The notes beneath the pieces were generated by a model. The model saw nothing but the letters and a program-made list of their open reading frames with translations, was not told where the DNA came from and made no database searches. From Chloroflexota bacterium (GTDB lineage Bacteria > Chloroflexota > Anaerolineae > UBA7937 > B3-Chlor): a DNA stretch of 64,000 nt. Shown in pieces: positions 7,898 through 16,908 of this stretch. Made by a program: the position numbers and the translations under genes. The stretch's first letter is position 1. The number at the start of each line of letters is the position of its first letter. The stretch is taken from NCBI GenBank assembly GCA_030603665.1, contig JAUVXJ010000001.1:150480-214479 (forward strand). The letters are read 5' to 3'.

Positions 7898-10249
7898 TTG
7901 AGGAAGAGAAGAGGATGCATCAAGTGGGCGATAGTCGCAGTGGTGTCGCTGGTCGTGTTGGCCCTGGTTGTTCTGTGCCCGCTCGCGTTCCTGTACACAC
8001 GACAGTTGGACCAGGCTCGCGCTGAGTACGAGGCACCAACGGTCTACATAACCGAGCCGGCCTCTGGCCTGTCGATCCCCACCGGCAGCGGACTGTTGGT
8101 GGCTGCCACAGCCGTGGGCCGCACTCCTATCACGCGCGTCGAATTGTGGGCGGCCGGTGAACTCGTGGAAACGCAGGAGAGCGATGTCCCCGAGGGCACG
8201 TACTCCTTCGCTGCCAGCTTCGCGTTGGTCGTGTCTGAGGGACCCAACCTGCTCTATGTGCGGGCCATCAACGCGGCGGGCGTCACTGGCCAGAGCGCGC
8301 CGCTGACCGTCTTCGGCGAGCCCCTGCAGCCCGGTGATATTGTGACCGAGGTCATTGTGGAGGAGGGACAGTCGCTGGAAGACATCGCCGAGTCCTACGA
8401 GGTCGGCCCTGAGACCTTGCAGCAGTTGAACCCCGACCTGGGAGGCCAGCAGCCTTCACCTGGTAGTTCCGTCACAGTCCCAGCGCCCGAAAGAGAAGAA
8501 GATGATGAGTACGTGGCACCTCCCACCATCGGCCCGCCAGTGCCGCCCCCGCCGCCTGGCAGCGGTACCGTGCCGATGCCGGCTTCCCCTCCCCTTCAGC
8601 CCATCCAGCCGTCGCCCAACATGCCAGGCACCGTCCCGCTGCCGATTATAGTTGGATCTCTGCTCCCTCAACTGGCAATCCCTGTCTTTGCGGCGCCAGC
8701 CGCGCCCACGGACCTGCAAGGCTATGTGGAAGACTGCACGGTGTATCTGCGCTGGAACGACAACGCAGGGGACGAGCTGCGCTATGAAGTCTGGATGGCC
8801 CCGGTGGGAGGGTCTTCCCAGCTCATTGCCTCGCTCCAGCCGGCGGGCGGCGGTCCGGCATGGGTGAAGTTCCCCGCTCTCCGGACCGGTGGCTTGAGCT
8901 TCTGGGTGGAGGCTGTCAACATCGTCGGCAAGCAGCCCAGCAACATCGTGTGGGTGGAGGTGGATCCCAGCTGCCCCACCGCTGCGCCTGATCGCTTGCA
9001 GCTTGAAGTGGTGGACATGACTACGGGCGGTGCCTACGACAAAGCCTACTGCTATGTCTCCTTCGAGAATACCCCCGAGGTGCGGATGCCAGGGGACGAT
9101 TCAGCCTTCGTCCAGGTCAGTGGCGGGCAGGCCAACATCGCGACCTGGGAAGCCTCAAACCGGCGGTTCGCTCTCCCGATTCCGGGGGATGACTCCTTGG
9201 AGATGACCGGCGAGTGCTGGGGATGGGCCGGGCAAAGGCTGAGCGACCTCGGTACCTTCAGCGGCGCTTACGCTCGCGAGACCTGGGATGGGACCCGGCG
9301 GTCCTTGACGGGAGAGACGTACGACATCGGCGTGACCCTACAGGCAATCGGAGGCACTGGGACCAGAGTCACCTATTCGTACCGGGACTCTACAATACCA
9401 GTGCCACATTACTTGAGAGACCAGATGGTGGGCACAGCGCCCAACAAGCACCTTTACCCAAAGTCTTGGGAGCAGTGGTTCTTGAACCGGCGGCTCAGTT
9501 GGTCTTGGACAGGGGACCCCCAGAAACTAACCGGGTTCACGGTCTTCCTGAACGGCGCCAAGTACAAATCTGTATCTGGTGCCAACGTGCGAGAGACCAG
9601 TGTGACCCTCCCTGCCCTCTATGATCGGCGAATTCGGTGGCAGGTCGCTGCCGATGCCGGAGAGGCGCAGTCGCCTTTGAGCCAGGAGCTGGCCTACGAT
9701 CTGCCGAAGTCCCGGGCGTATGTCCAGGTCAAGTTTGATACGATCCGCTGGCTCTATACATGTGATGGCTGGCTCTGCGGCGATTGTTCTACCTGCGAGG
9801 CGTATGGCTGGCTGAGCCTCCGCATGGCTGGGCACGAGTCGTTCAAACTGTGCGCCTACCTGAGGAAAACCAATTCCGTCAAATGCGGAAACACATACGC
9901 GTTTTCGAATCTGTGCTCCACGGATTGGATCTTGAACGAAGATGTGCCCGATGTGCTCATCCTTCCCTTCGACAAAGAGAGCAATAACCTCACCGTCGAT
10001 CTGTGGGTCCACATCCGCGACAACGACTACCCCTACTCGGGCAGCGACACCATAGCCGATTACAGGCTCAGTCATTCATTCTCTTCGCTTCAACACGCTC
10101 AGTCCGTGCTGGGATGCGGAAAGCAGTTCCAGGAACGAGACTCATCAGAGGACGGCTCTTCGGGGATGAGCTACACACTGACCGTCTATCCCAATTCGTG
10201 CGGGCAAGAGCCAACATACATCGGAGCGGACTGGGGGGTGCACCACTAG
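7898..10249 (+). CDS. Membrane-anchored LysM/Ig/FN3 surface protein, copy 2
   Basis: Tandem paralogue of the preceding gene, with the same domain order and most residues identical over the full length, including the RRGCIKW anchor, the LysM domain (VEEGQSLEDIAESYEV) and the closing GADWGVHH. The Pro-rich linker differs most and is slightly longer. GGAGG directly abuts an ATG at 7892, which leaves no spacing. The TTG at 7898 has the correct six-base gap and aligns with the ATG of copy 1, so TTG is chosen. Duplication followed by linker divergence suggests two surface variants with the same anchoring and glycan-binding mode. Confidence 0.85.
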   Translation: MRKRRGCIKWAIVAVVSLVVLALVVLCPLAFLYTRQLDQARAEYEAPTVYITEPASGLSIPTGSGLLVAATAVGRTPITRVELWAAGELVETQESDVPEGTYSFAASFALVVSEGPNLLYVRAINAAGVTGQSAPLTVFGEPLQPGDIVTEVIVEEGQSLEDIAESYEVGPETLQQLNPDLGGQQPSPGSSVTVPAPEREEDDEYVAPPTIGPPVPPPPPGSGTVPMPASPPLQPIQPSPNMPGTVPLPIIVGSLLPQLAIPVFAAPAAPTDLQGYVEDCTVYLRWNDNAGDELRYEVWMAPVGGSSQLIASLQPAGGGPAWVKFPALRTGGLSFWVEAVNIVGKQPSNIVWVEVDPSCPTAAPDRLQLEVVDMTTGGAYDKAYCYVSFENTPEVRMPGDDSAFVQVSGGQANIATWEASNRRFALPIPGDDSLEMTGECWGWAGQRLSDLGTFSGAYARETWDGTRRSLTGETYDIGVTLQAIGGTGTRVTYSYRDSTIPVPHYLRDQMVGTAPNKHLYPKSWEQWFLNRRLSWSWTGDPQKLTGFTVFLNGAKYKSVSGANVRETSVTLPALYDRRIRWQVAADAGEAQSPLSQELAYDLPKSRAYVQVKFDTIRWLYTCDGWLCGDCSTCEAYGWLSLRMAGHESFKLCAYLRKTNSVKCGNTYAFSNLCSTDWILNEDVPDVLILPFDKESNNLTVDLWVHIRDNDYPYSGSDTIADYRLSHSFSSLQHAQSVLGCGKQFQERDSSEDGSSGMSYTLTVYPNSCGQEPTYIGADWGVHH

Positions 10250-10358
10250 CGCCACCCCTTGAAATCGATTCGCGCCCATGTCGGCCACTCGTTAAGAACC
10301 CTCGTGCCGCAGTGAACGTGGTTTCGGCGTGCACCGGACGCCTGTGGACGTACGCCAC

Positions 10359-11342
10359 CTAGATGCGCAACTCCACCACATCGCCTTCAGCCAGCACGTG
10401 ATCGCGCCCCACCATCTGGCCGTCAAAGGAGCCACTGCCCCAGACCCTGGCCGCCTTCAGATTCTCCAGGAAATCCTTGTGCACCTTTCCCGCAAGGTCG
10501 TCCACGGTGCTCCCCTTGGGCAAGACGAACGGCATGTCGAGATCGGGCTTCTTCCCAGGCGGCCTGGCGTAGACCCGGATGATCTCTAGCTGATCGAAGA
10601 CCGTTTGCTTCAGCCGTTCCAGGTTCCTACCCGTCCTGACAGATACCGCCGCCAGCGGCCATTCATCCTCGAGCAATTCCAGGAAGAGATCGAGTAACTC
10701 ATCTGATGCTTGGTCATCGTTCTTGTTGACCACCACCAGGAGCCGCACGAGGGTCAATCCTGGATCTTCAGCCTTCTGCTCCGCATGCTCTTGGGGCGCT
10801 ATGCGGTGCTCTCGCAGAAAAGCGATGCTGTCCTCCAGTTGACCGAGTGGGTCTGTTTGGAGGTCGACGACCAGCAGGAGGAGGTCCGACCTTCTTATCA
10901 GATCCAGCAATTGCGGCTCCACGAAGTCCCTGTTAAGCGGAGGCGTGTCTATCAACTGGATCTGGACGTTCTCCCACACCATCATGCCCGGAGTAGGTTC
11001 CCAGGTGGTGAAGGGAGCCTCAGATACGTCCGGGGTGGCGTTGGTCAGAGCTGCCAGGAGGGCTGACTTGCCGGTATTGGGTGGCCCGGCGATGGTCACT
11101 TGACCGGCACCCTCCCTGTCGATGTGGTAAGCCGACTCTTGTCTGCTAGGTCGTTTCTTGGCGTCGGTGGCCTTGAGCTTGGAGAGCCGCCTGCGCAAGC
11201 CCGCGCGCAGCTTGTCCGTCCCCTTGTGCTTGGGGATAGTACCCATCAGTTCCTCGAGGCGTGTTATCTTGTCCGCAGTCGATTGCGCTGCGCGATACCG
11301 CGTCTCCGCCTCGAAGTATTCCGGTGGAAGGTTGGTGGGCAT
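10359..11342 (-). CDS. DRG/Obg-related GTPase with C-terminal TGS domain
   Basis: A 327-residue cytoplasmic GTP-binding protein. The N-terminal helical region (about 1-80) has a basic stretch (LRAGLRRRLSKLKATD) that could contact RNA. G1 is GPPNTGKS at about 86-93, G3 is DTPP, and G4 is NKND, placed as in the Obg/DRG superfamily. The C-terminal 75 residues (MPFVLPKGSTVDDLAGKVH to LAEGDVVELRI) are a TGS domain. DRG-like proteins act in translation or ribosome quality control; the exact role here is unknown. MPTNLPPEYF at 11342 is chosen over a start seven codons upstream, because the family usually starts with PxNLPPxY. It converges with the LysM gene. Confidence 0.85.
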   Translation of the reverse strand: MPTNLPPEYFEAETRYRAAQSTADKITRLEELMGTIPKHKGTDKLRAGLRRRLSKLKATDAKKRPSRQESAYHIDREGAGQVTIAGPPNTGKSALLAALTNATPDVSEAPFTTWEPTPGMMVWENVQIQLIDTPPLNRDFVEPQLLDLIRRSDLLLLVVDLQTDPLGQLEDSIAFLREHRIAPQEHAEQKAEDPGLTLVRLLVVVNKNDDQASDELLDLFLELLEDEWPLAAVSVRTGRNLERLKQTVFDQLEIIRVYARPPGKKPDLDMPFVLPKGSTVDDLAGKVHKDFLENLKAARVWGSGSFDGQMVGRDHVLAEGDVVELRI

Positions 11343-11463
11343 GGCTAGAAGACATGATACCATAGGACGAGGAGGAAGTCGAGTTGCGTCAAGGGTGAGG
11401 GGGGCTTACGATGCCTAGGTCATTGCCAGTGAGTGAGCTGCAAGTGAGGCGGACCGTGGTGAA

Positions 11464-12801
11464 CTAGCGCACCGGACTGCTGACGGGGCTCCGAAGCGTC
11501 TGCACTACAGCTCTGCTGAAGAACCAGAGCCACACTGCCTCCATCAGCGTACCGGCTGTCATGGCCAGCGCGCCCAACGTAGCCCCGTGCACCTGGCCGT
11601 ACAGCAGACCCGCCCACAGGATGATCCCAACGATGAGAAGGTTCACAACTTTGGCTGTGCGCATGATGGACGGATGGGATTGCGTGACCAGCAAGCCTCC
11701 ATAGAGACTGTGAACGCTGTACCCCAGCGGGAGAAACAGCATGATCCTCACCGCTGGAGAGGCAAAGATCGCCACCGGGCCAGAGACTCCGAGCAGGCCG
11801 GCCAGCACCACGTCCAGAAGCGGCGTGAGGCTGACCACACCCAGCGCACCGGTGAGTGCCAGGCCCGCGAGGGCCACGAAACGAGAAACCTTCCCCCACG
11901 AGGCCCTGTCTTGCGCCAGAGCCACGCTGACTTGGCGCAATGCCATCGTCGGCGCCCAGAAAACCGTGACCAGACCCCAGGCCAGGGGCCAGGCTGCCAG
12001 CGACAGTTCCGGCATGGGTGCTGAAGCGACACCTGCGCTGATAAGTGGCGGAATCAACTGGAAGAGCACCGAGGTGACTGCCAGAGGCACGAATAGCGAC
12101 CACAGCGTGCAATAGGTCAAGGGGTCATCGTCAGCGCTGTTCTCTGCTGGTCTTTGGGCTATGCTAGATTGCGCGGCCCAGTGCATGAGTGCCGTCTCGA
12201 CTAGCACACCCGCACCCGCCGCTAGGGCGCCGAGATAGGCGGCCGGGATTGTTGTCAGTGCCTGTCCCACGAGCATCCCCACCGACATGACCGCCAACCG
12301 AATCACCGTTCCCATGCCGATGATCGGCGTCCGGCCGTCTCGCACGAGAACGCCCTGATACACTCGGCGCCACCCGATGGGAAAGACCCACCACATCAGT
12401 ATGCGCAGCGTAGAGGCTGCCAGTGGTGCTATGGTGGCAGGAATGCCCATCAGCCCTTGGAGCAGGACTTGCCAAAGCGGTGTGTAGAGGACAAGCAGGC
12501 CCAAGGCTGTCAGACCCAGCCCTATCGCTATATAGAAGCGCCTCAGCGTCTTGAACGCTGCCCGGCTGCCGGAAAGGGCGATGGACAGGTCGAGCATCAT
12601 GTAGATGGGCGCCTCCAGCATGAAGATCAGACTGTTGGCGATCCCGAAAGCGGCTAACGATAGCTCTGCCTCTGGTGCCCGAGCCAGGAATGCGTTGAGC
12701 ACCGGAACATCCATGAGCATCAGCAGCCAACTCAGGGCAAGCGGCAGATAGAGCTTCGAAATCTGGCTGTAGCTGGGCTCGTCTGTGAACCTGCTCTTCA
12801 T
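11464..12801 (-). CDS. MATE/MOP-superfamily multidrug or lipid carrier
   Basis: A 445-residue polytopic membrane protein with about 12 hydrophobic segments arranged as two similar halves, as in MATE exporters and MviN/Wzx flippases. The first half starts YLPLALSWLLMLMDVPVLN; the second starts near WSLFVPLAVTSVLFQLIPPL. The paired LAAFGIANSLIF and LAAWPLAWGLV motifs resemble those at helix 2/8 positions. The substrate cannot be read from sequence. MKSRFTDEPS at 12801 is chosen because the preceding 25 codons of the open frame lack membrane-protein character and GGAGAG lies upstream. Confidence 0.8.
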   Translation of the reverse strand: MKSRFTDEPSYSQISKLYLPLALSWLLMLMDVPVLNAFLARAPEAELSLAAFGIANSLIFMLEAPIYMMLDLSIALSGSRAAFKTLRRFYIAIGLGLTALGLLVLYTPLWQVLLQGLMGIPATIAPLAASTLRILMWWVFPIGWRRVYQGVLVRDGRTPIIGMGTVIRLAVMSVGMLVGQALTTIPAAYLGALAAGAGVLVETALMHWAAQSSIAQRPAENSADDDPLTYCTLWSLFVPLAVTSVLFQLIPPLISAGVASAPMPELSLAAWPLAWGLVTVFWAPTMALRQVSVALAQDRASWGKVSRFVALAGLALTGALGVVSLTPLLDVVLAGLLGVSGPVAIFASPAVRIMLFLPLGYSVHSLYGGLLVTQSHPSIMRTAKVVNLLIVGIILWAGLLYGQVHGATLGALAMTAGTLMEAVWLWFFSRAVVQTLRSPVSSPVR

Positions 12802-13468
12802 GAGGTGGTCTCTCCATTTTGCCCTGCCGGGTGTGCAAACGCGGACATTGTAGCACTCCTGCCTGTGGTCGACCATCGGATGGACCGAGGGGTCGCACAG
12901 CCTCCCTGTCCAGGTCCCTGCGCTCTACCCCCAACTGGCACCAAGAAGGGCCGGTCTGGTGCGTTGGGATACGGTAGAGGGATATTCGAGGGAGGATGTA
13001 CTTATGTCCAGTCCGCATTGCGAAACGGCTACGGTCGGATCGGGGCAAGACGGGCAGCTGGGAACCGTGTTTTATGTCAAGGCCGCTACGGTGTGCCCGC
13101 GCCAGCACCCTGCCAGAGCTGTAGCCGTAGTGCGAGACCATCCTGGCCATCATCGCCGCTGGCGGGACTCGGGGTTACCGCTCAATGGAGGTTCAATCGC
13201 GGCAGCAGACGGCTCTGTCGGTATGATGCGGTTCTCCACCGAGGAGCCGCCATGCATGATGGACGAGAGCAACATAGTGAAGGACAACATTCGTGGGGGG
13301 AAGGTGAAGGTCCAGACACGGGGTGGCGAACGCTGTCAGGCCGTGTGTGGTGCCAGATTCCGAGATACAGTACTATTCTCGAGTGCGAGCTGCCTAGTGT
13401 CTGACGGGCGCTCAAGAAGTCCACGCCACATTGCACCAAGGGAGAGACGAGGGCCGGAGGAGTGTGAC
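12802..13468. other. Intergenic stretch, no convincing gene
   Basis: This 667-base gap lies between the divergent MATE-like and VOC genes. A long plus-strand frame runs through it into the VOC gene (from 12959), but its codons lack protein-like composition and it has no ribosome binding site. Several partial repeats of GCTACGG occur (around 13029, 13084 and, inverted, 13122). No good promoter, RNA or relic was found by eye. Confidence 0.5.
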
Positions 13469-13924
13469 ATGATACTCGAGCACGTCGGTCTCACAATCAC
13501 TGATCTGGAGAGGTCCATCAAGTTCTATACAGAGGTGCTGCGGTTCAATCTGCTTAGGAAGACGACAACCAATGCCTATCTCCATCTGGACGACCAACTT
13601 CTTGAGCTGACGCAGTGTAGGGCTCGTGCAGAGGTTGGCGTGCCAGAGGGACCTGAGGACTGCGATGAACGATTGTATTGTGCGGTGGGGATCACGCATG
13701 TCGGCTTCCGCGTGGATGACATGGACGAGGCGGTGAGAAGGATCGAGGGACTGGGCGGTCAGCTGATCACACCGCCCTATGAGTTCGAACCGCAGATAGA
13801 GTACGTCATCGAACCCTCAGACGAGAAGCTGAGGAGAGCTGCAAGACCCGTGGGCAGAACGCACTGGAAGATCGCGATGTTCGCCGACCCGGACGGCATC
13901 ATCCTGGAGTTGCTGGAGCGGTAG
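13469..13924 (+). CDS. VOC-superfamily (glyoxalase/dioxygenase-like) metalloenzyme
   Basis: A 151-residue single vicinal-oxygen-chelate unit with two beta-alpha-beta-beta-beta modules: ILEHVGLTITDLERSIKFYT at the start and ITHVGFRVDDMDEAVRRIE in the middle. Likely metal ligands are the His in EHVGL, the His in ITHVGF and the Glu in the closing DPDGIILELLE. Members act as glyoxalases, epimerases, fosfomycin-resistance proteins or dioxygenases, and nothing here separates these. The ATG at 13469 has GGAGGAG six bases upstream; upstream in-frame starts are rejected. Confidence 0.85.
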   Translation: MILEHVGLTITDLERSIKFYTEVLRFNLLRKTTTNAYLHLDDQLLELTQCRARAEVGVPEGPEDCDERLYCAVGITHVGFRVDDMDEAVRRIEGLGGQLITPPYEFEPQIEYVIEPSDEKLRRAARPVGRTHWKIAMFADPDGIILELLER

Positions 13925-13985
13925 AGTACAACGAAGCCTGGGGGGCGAACTGTAGCTGCGTCGCCCGCCGCTTCGGCCGATTTGT

Positions 13986-14411
13986 TCAGTGGATCACATC
14001 GTACCGAAGCCAGACGACACCATTCCTGAGTCCCTCAACGTGGGTCAGCCGTGTGCCAATCGCGTCGTCGGGAGACACCAGGCCGTAGCGAGAGTTGAGT
14101 TCCTCCAACGCCGGCCAGAAATCGACGTGCTCCCCACCGGTGAGAATGCATTCCACTCCCTCACTTTCGAGAGATGCGAGGTACTCCCTTGGCGTCGCGG
14201 CTGAAACGAGAGCGATTGCGTCTCGCCAGTACGGCTGCTGGCGACGGATGAGCACCCAGTTCCGAATACGTCTCGGACTGTCGGGGATGACCATCAGCGG
14301 ACCATCGCTGGGGATCCCCGGGGCCTTCCCGTCCAGAGTTGGATGCTCTGTAATCTGCCTCAAGGTTGCCAAAGACCGCGAGAATAGTCTTGCTTCGTGA
14401 GAAAATGGCAT
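13986..14411 (-). pseudogene. Truncated RibD-C/dihydrofolate-reductase-like domain
   Basis: The central part resembles the RibD C-terminal reductase family: PDSPRRIRNWVLIRRQQPYW, ALVSAATPREYLASLE, EGVECILTGGEHVDFWPALE and ELNSRYG. The expected N-terminal strand with an SxDGR-type NADPH/substrate motif is missing, and the usual GGTLNGxLLRAGLVDE end is replaced by a poor match (EGLRNGVVWLRYDVIH). At 141 codons it is about 80 short of the family norm. I read it as a gene truncated at both ends; no strong ribosome binding site is visible. Confidence 0.5.
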
Positions 14412-14616
14412 CCACCTCCAACCTGAAGGCTACCTCCTAGTACAGCCCAAGGTCTGGCACAGGCAAATTCATGCGTCCGTCCACGCTCACCATAGGGGTA
14501 CAATGACGTGGGGCAATACGGGACCATCCCTCCTGTCAGTCTAGCAGTTCTGCCTGAGGCAGGCTGATGGGTTCAAGCCTTGATCACTGAGGCAACCTGG
14601 TGCCGACGTGATCACG

Positions 14617-16416
14617 TTACCCCAGCAACCACAGAGTGAAGACCGCCACCACCAGGGCAACGAGAGTCAGCGGCAGGCCAACACGAAAATAGTCACTCGA
14701 GCGATAGTCGCCGGGTCCCATGACCAGGAGGTTAGACTGGTGGGCAATGGGAGTGGCGAAAGCAATCGAGGAGGCGACGGCCACGGCCAGGACCAGAGTG
14801 CGGGGATCGTAGCCATGGCTGACGCCCACGCTGAAGGCGATGGGCGCCAACAGCGCTGCCGTGGCGATGTTGGAGATCTCCAGATTGATCAGCACAGTGA
14901 TGGCAAAGAGCACGACAAGCACGGGGAGCATGCCCCAGTCAGCGACGGGAGAGAGAGCCACGTCCGCGATCCACTGCGTCGCGCCGCTCTTCTCCATGGC
15001 CGCCCCCAGCGGCAGGGTCCCCGCCACCACGAACACAATGTTCCATTCGATGGCCCGATGAGCTTCGTCGATCCTGAGGCAGCCGAAGAGCACCATGAGC
15101 ACGGCGGCACTGAGGGCAGCAACGGAGATCGGTGCCACACCGGACACAACCAAGGCTATCATCCCCAGGAAGATGGCGATTGCCCAGGGAGCCTTGTGTC
15201 TCCTGCGCGGGACTGTGTCGTCACCGAACAGAACTATCAAGGACGGCTCCCTTCTCAGCACACTGATCCGCGCCCAAGAGCCTTGCACCAGCAGCACGTC
15301 ACCCATGTGCAGTGGCTCACCCGCGATGTCACGCTCTATGGGCTGTCCTCCGCGCCACAAGGCCAGCACAGTCACTCCGAATTTCTCCCGGAAGTCCACC
15401 TCTCGCAGGGAGTGTCCTTCGAAGGATGAGCGCGGGGCCAGCGTGACCTCCACCAAGCCGGTGCCTCCAGCCAGCAAGAGCTCCGTTTCCTCTGGGCTCG
15501 CTTCGCCTGGCTGCAGATCCCAGGTGCCTGCTGCTCGTTCCAGCCGCCTTGGCCCCCCTTCCACGAGAAGTCGGTCGTCTGCCCTGATCGTTTGAGACGG
15601 TTGGGGATGTAGCACCCGCTCAGAACGTCGCACCACACCCAGGACCGTCAAGCCAAAGTCTCGCCGCATCGCGCTCTCTTCCAGAGTCATGCCCACGAGG
15701 GCGGAATGAGCAGGCACTACCAGGGCATAGATGTACTCCGGTAGGTGATAGATGTGAACCAGCTCCTCCGGCAGTCTCGTCCGCGTCAGCTTTTCCATCG
15801 CGGGTCGATCGGGCAGCAACCGTCTGCCCGCTGTCAGCATATACACAACCCCGGCGCACACTAGAGGGAGTCCCACCATGGTGATTTCGAAGAAGCCCAG
15901 GGGTGGTAGGCCTCGCTGCGTCAGCACGTCGCTGACGATGAGGTTGGGGGGTGTGCCGATCAGGGTGAGGGTACCTCCCATTGCCGCGCCATATGCCAGG
16001 GGCAGCAGCAATCGGGATGGTGATATGCCGCTCTGTCGGGAGATGCTGACTACTGCGGGCAGAAGCACCGCCACCGCTGCCAAGTTGCTCATCGCTGCTG
16101 AAAGAATGGCCACGCCAATCATGAGCAGCGCGATCATGCGAGGCTCGCTGCGACCCGCCAGTCTGAGCATCGCCTCCGCCATGTATCCGGCAAGACCACA
16201 CTGAAACAATGCTGCACTGACAACGAAGATTGCTCCCACGGCAATGACCGCGGGGTTGGCAAAGCCGGCAAACGCCTCGGCTGGGGTCAGCAATTGCGTG
16301 GCGACAAGGGCCAATACCACCAGCAGGGCGACGAGCTCCACCGGCAGCCGCTCAGTCACGAAGAGCGCTATCGCCCCAGCTACTATCAGGAGCGTCAGTG
16401 CTATCTCAATGGTCAC
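14617..16416 (-). CDS. SLC13/DASS-family anion transporter with two RCK-C domains
   Basis: A 599-residue inner-membrane transporter, likely driven by Na+ or H+. Family members import dicarboxylates, sulfate or related anions. Helices fill residues 1-190 and 395-599. Between them lie two TrkA-C (RCK-C) domains, around 205-290 and 300-380, each with the pattern LVGMTLEESAMRRDFGLTVL and FEGHSLREVDFREKFGVTVL. Signature loops ending SNLAAVAVLLP and TPPNLIVSD correspond to the SNT and related motifs of DASS carriers, and IAHQSNLLVMGPG to the second half. Start is GTG at 16416 with GGAGAGGGAAGGG upstream. The RCK-C pair suggests gating by a cytoplasmic ligand. Confidence 0.88.
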   Translation of the reverse strand: MTIEIALTLLIVAGAIALFVTERLPVELVALLVVLALVATQLLTPAEAFAGFANPAVIAVGAIFVVSAALFQCGLAGYMAEAMLRLAGRSEPRMIALLMIGVAILSAAMSNLAAVAVLLPAVVSISRQSGISPSRLLLPLAYGAAMGGTLTLIGTPPNLIVSDVLTQRGLPPLGFFEITMVGLPLVCAGVVYMLTAGRRLLPDRPAMEKLTRTRLPEELVHIYHLPEYIYALVVPAHSALVGMTLEESAMRRDFGLTVLGVVRRSERVLHPQPSQTIRADDRLLVEGGPRRLERAAGTWDLQPGEASPEETELLLAGGTGLVEVTLAPRSSFEGHSLREVDFREKFGVTVLALWRGGQPIERDIAGEPLHMGDVLLVQGSWARISVLRREPSLIVLFGDDTVPRRRHKAPWAIAIFLGMIALVVSGVAPISVAALSAAVLMVLFGCLRIDEAHRAIEWNIVFVVAGTLPLGAAMEKSGATQWIADVALSPVADWGMLPVLVVLFAITVLINLEISNIATAALLAPIAFSVGVSHGYDPRTLVLAVAVASSIAFATPIAHQSNLLVMGPGDYRSSDYFRVGLPLTLVALVVAVFTLWLLG

Positions 16417-16510
16417 GGCCAGAGCCCTTCCCTCTCCATGCGGCGGGCGGAACCCGTCTGCTAGCCCCGTGTTGAGACAATTGACAGCCTACGTACCAGC
16501 AGATACCGTG

Positions 16511-16539
16511 TTGCGCGAATCTCTCGTCAGTGATACAAT
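16511..16539 (+). promoter_or_regulatory. Sigma-70-type promoter for the 99-residue membrane protein
   Basis: TTGCGC (16511-16516), a 17-base spacer and TACAAT (16534-16539) lie about 30 bases before the start codon at 16573. A second TTGACA at 16480 has no good -10 partner. Confidence 0.5.
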
Positions 16540-16572
16540 GCACACCCAAAAGCGAGCCTTTGGACGTCACAC

Positions 16573-16872
16573 ATGCTCCGTGCGTGGACATTCGTCATCG
16601 TTGGGCTGAACCTAGCCCTGCTGTTCCTGGCTCTGCTCTTTGCCGGCGCAGCCAATTCACTCGGCGTGCCGTGGAGGCTCACCTTCATCATTGTGGGAGT
16701 GATCTACATGATGCTGGGCGCTGGCATCATCTCGCTCGTCTGGCAGGGAGGACGCTCGGCGCTCTTGGAAGAGGTCGGAGGAAGCCTCGTCTTCGCTGGC
16801 TCGCTGTGCCTCATCGTGGCCGCCTTCATGCCGTGGCTGGAGCAACGGCACCTCTTTCCTTTCTCCAATTGA
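16573..16872 (+). CDS. Small membrane protein, three hydrophobic segments
   Basis: A 99-residue protein with hydrophobic segments at about 5-25 (WTFVIVGLNLALLFLALLFA), 35-58 (LTFIIVGVIYMMLGAGIISLVW) and 68-88 (VGGSLVFAGSLCLIVAAFMPW). I do not recognise the family. A promoter-like TTGCGC/TACAAT pair is placed correctly, but no clear Shine-Dalgarno precedes the ATG, so translation may be leaderless or weak. It is divergent from the SLC13 gene and convergent with the nitrilase. Confidence 0.6.
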   Translation: MLRAWTFVIVGLNLALLFLALLFAGAANSLGVPWRLTFIIVGVIYMMLGAGIISLVWQGGRSALLEEVGGSLVFAGSLCLIVAAFMPWLEQRHLFPFSN

Positions 16873-16908
16873 CGGCCCGTAGCGAACCTGAGGATTGCCT
16901 TTCTGAGC

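Larger units (their letters stand above)
5424..10249 (+). repeat. Tandem gene duplication of the LysM surface protein
   Basis: Two units, 5424-7754 and 7892-10249, align end to end at DNA level, including the bases around the start (ATGGCCATG versus ATGGACTTG) and the stop (GGTGCACCACTAG). The 137-base spacer is not obviously repeated, so the duplication covers essentially only the gene. Long identical stretches, such as that around 6680-6790 and 9180-9290, make recombination between copies possible. Confidence 0.85.

Noticed and set aside
12959..13468. Long in-frame extension upstream of the VOC gene (170 codons)
   Set aside because: No family similarity, poor codon character and a perfect ribosome site at the internal ATG 13469.
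14550..14600. GGGTTCAAGCC near possible stem bases, tRNA candidate
   Set aside because: No anticodon arm or acceptor complement; a chance motif in a short intergenic region.
14608..15429. 273-codon plus-strand frame opposite the SLC13 gene
   Set aside because: Shadow of a clear transporter gene; composition is His/Gln-rich as expected for an antisense frame of membrane protein codons.
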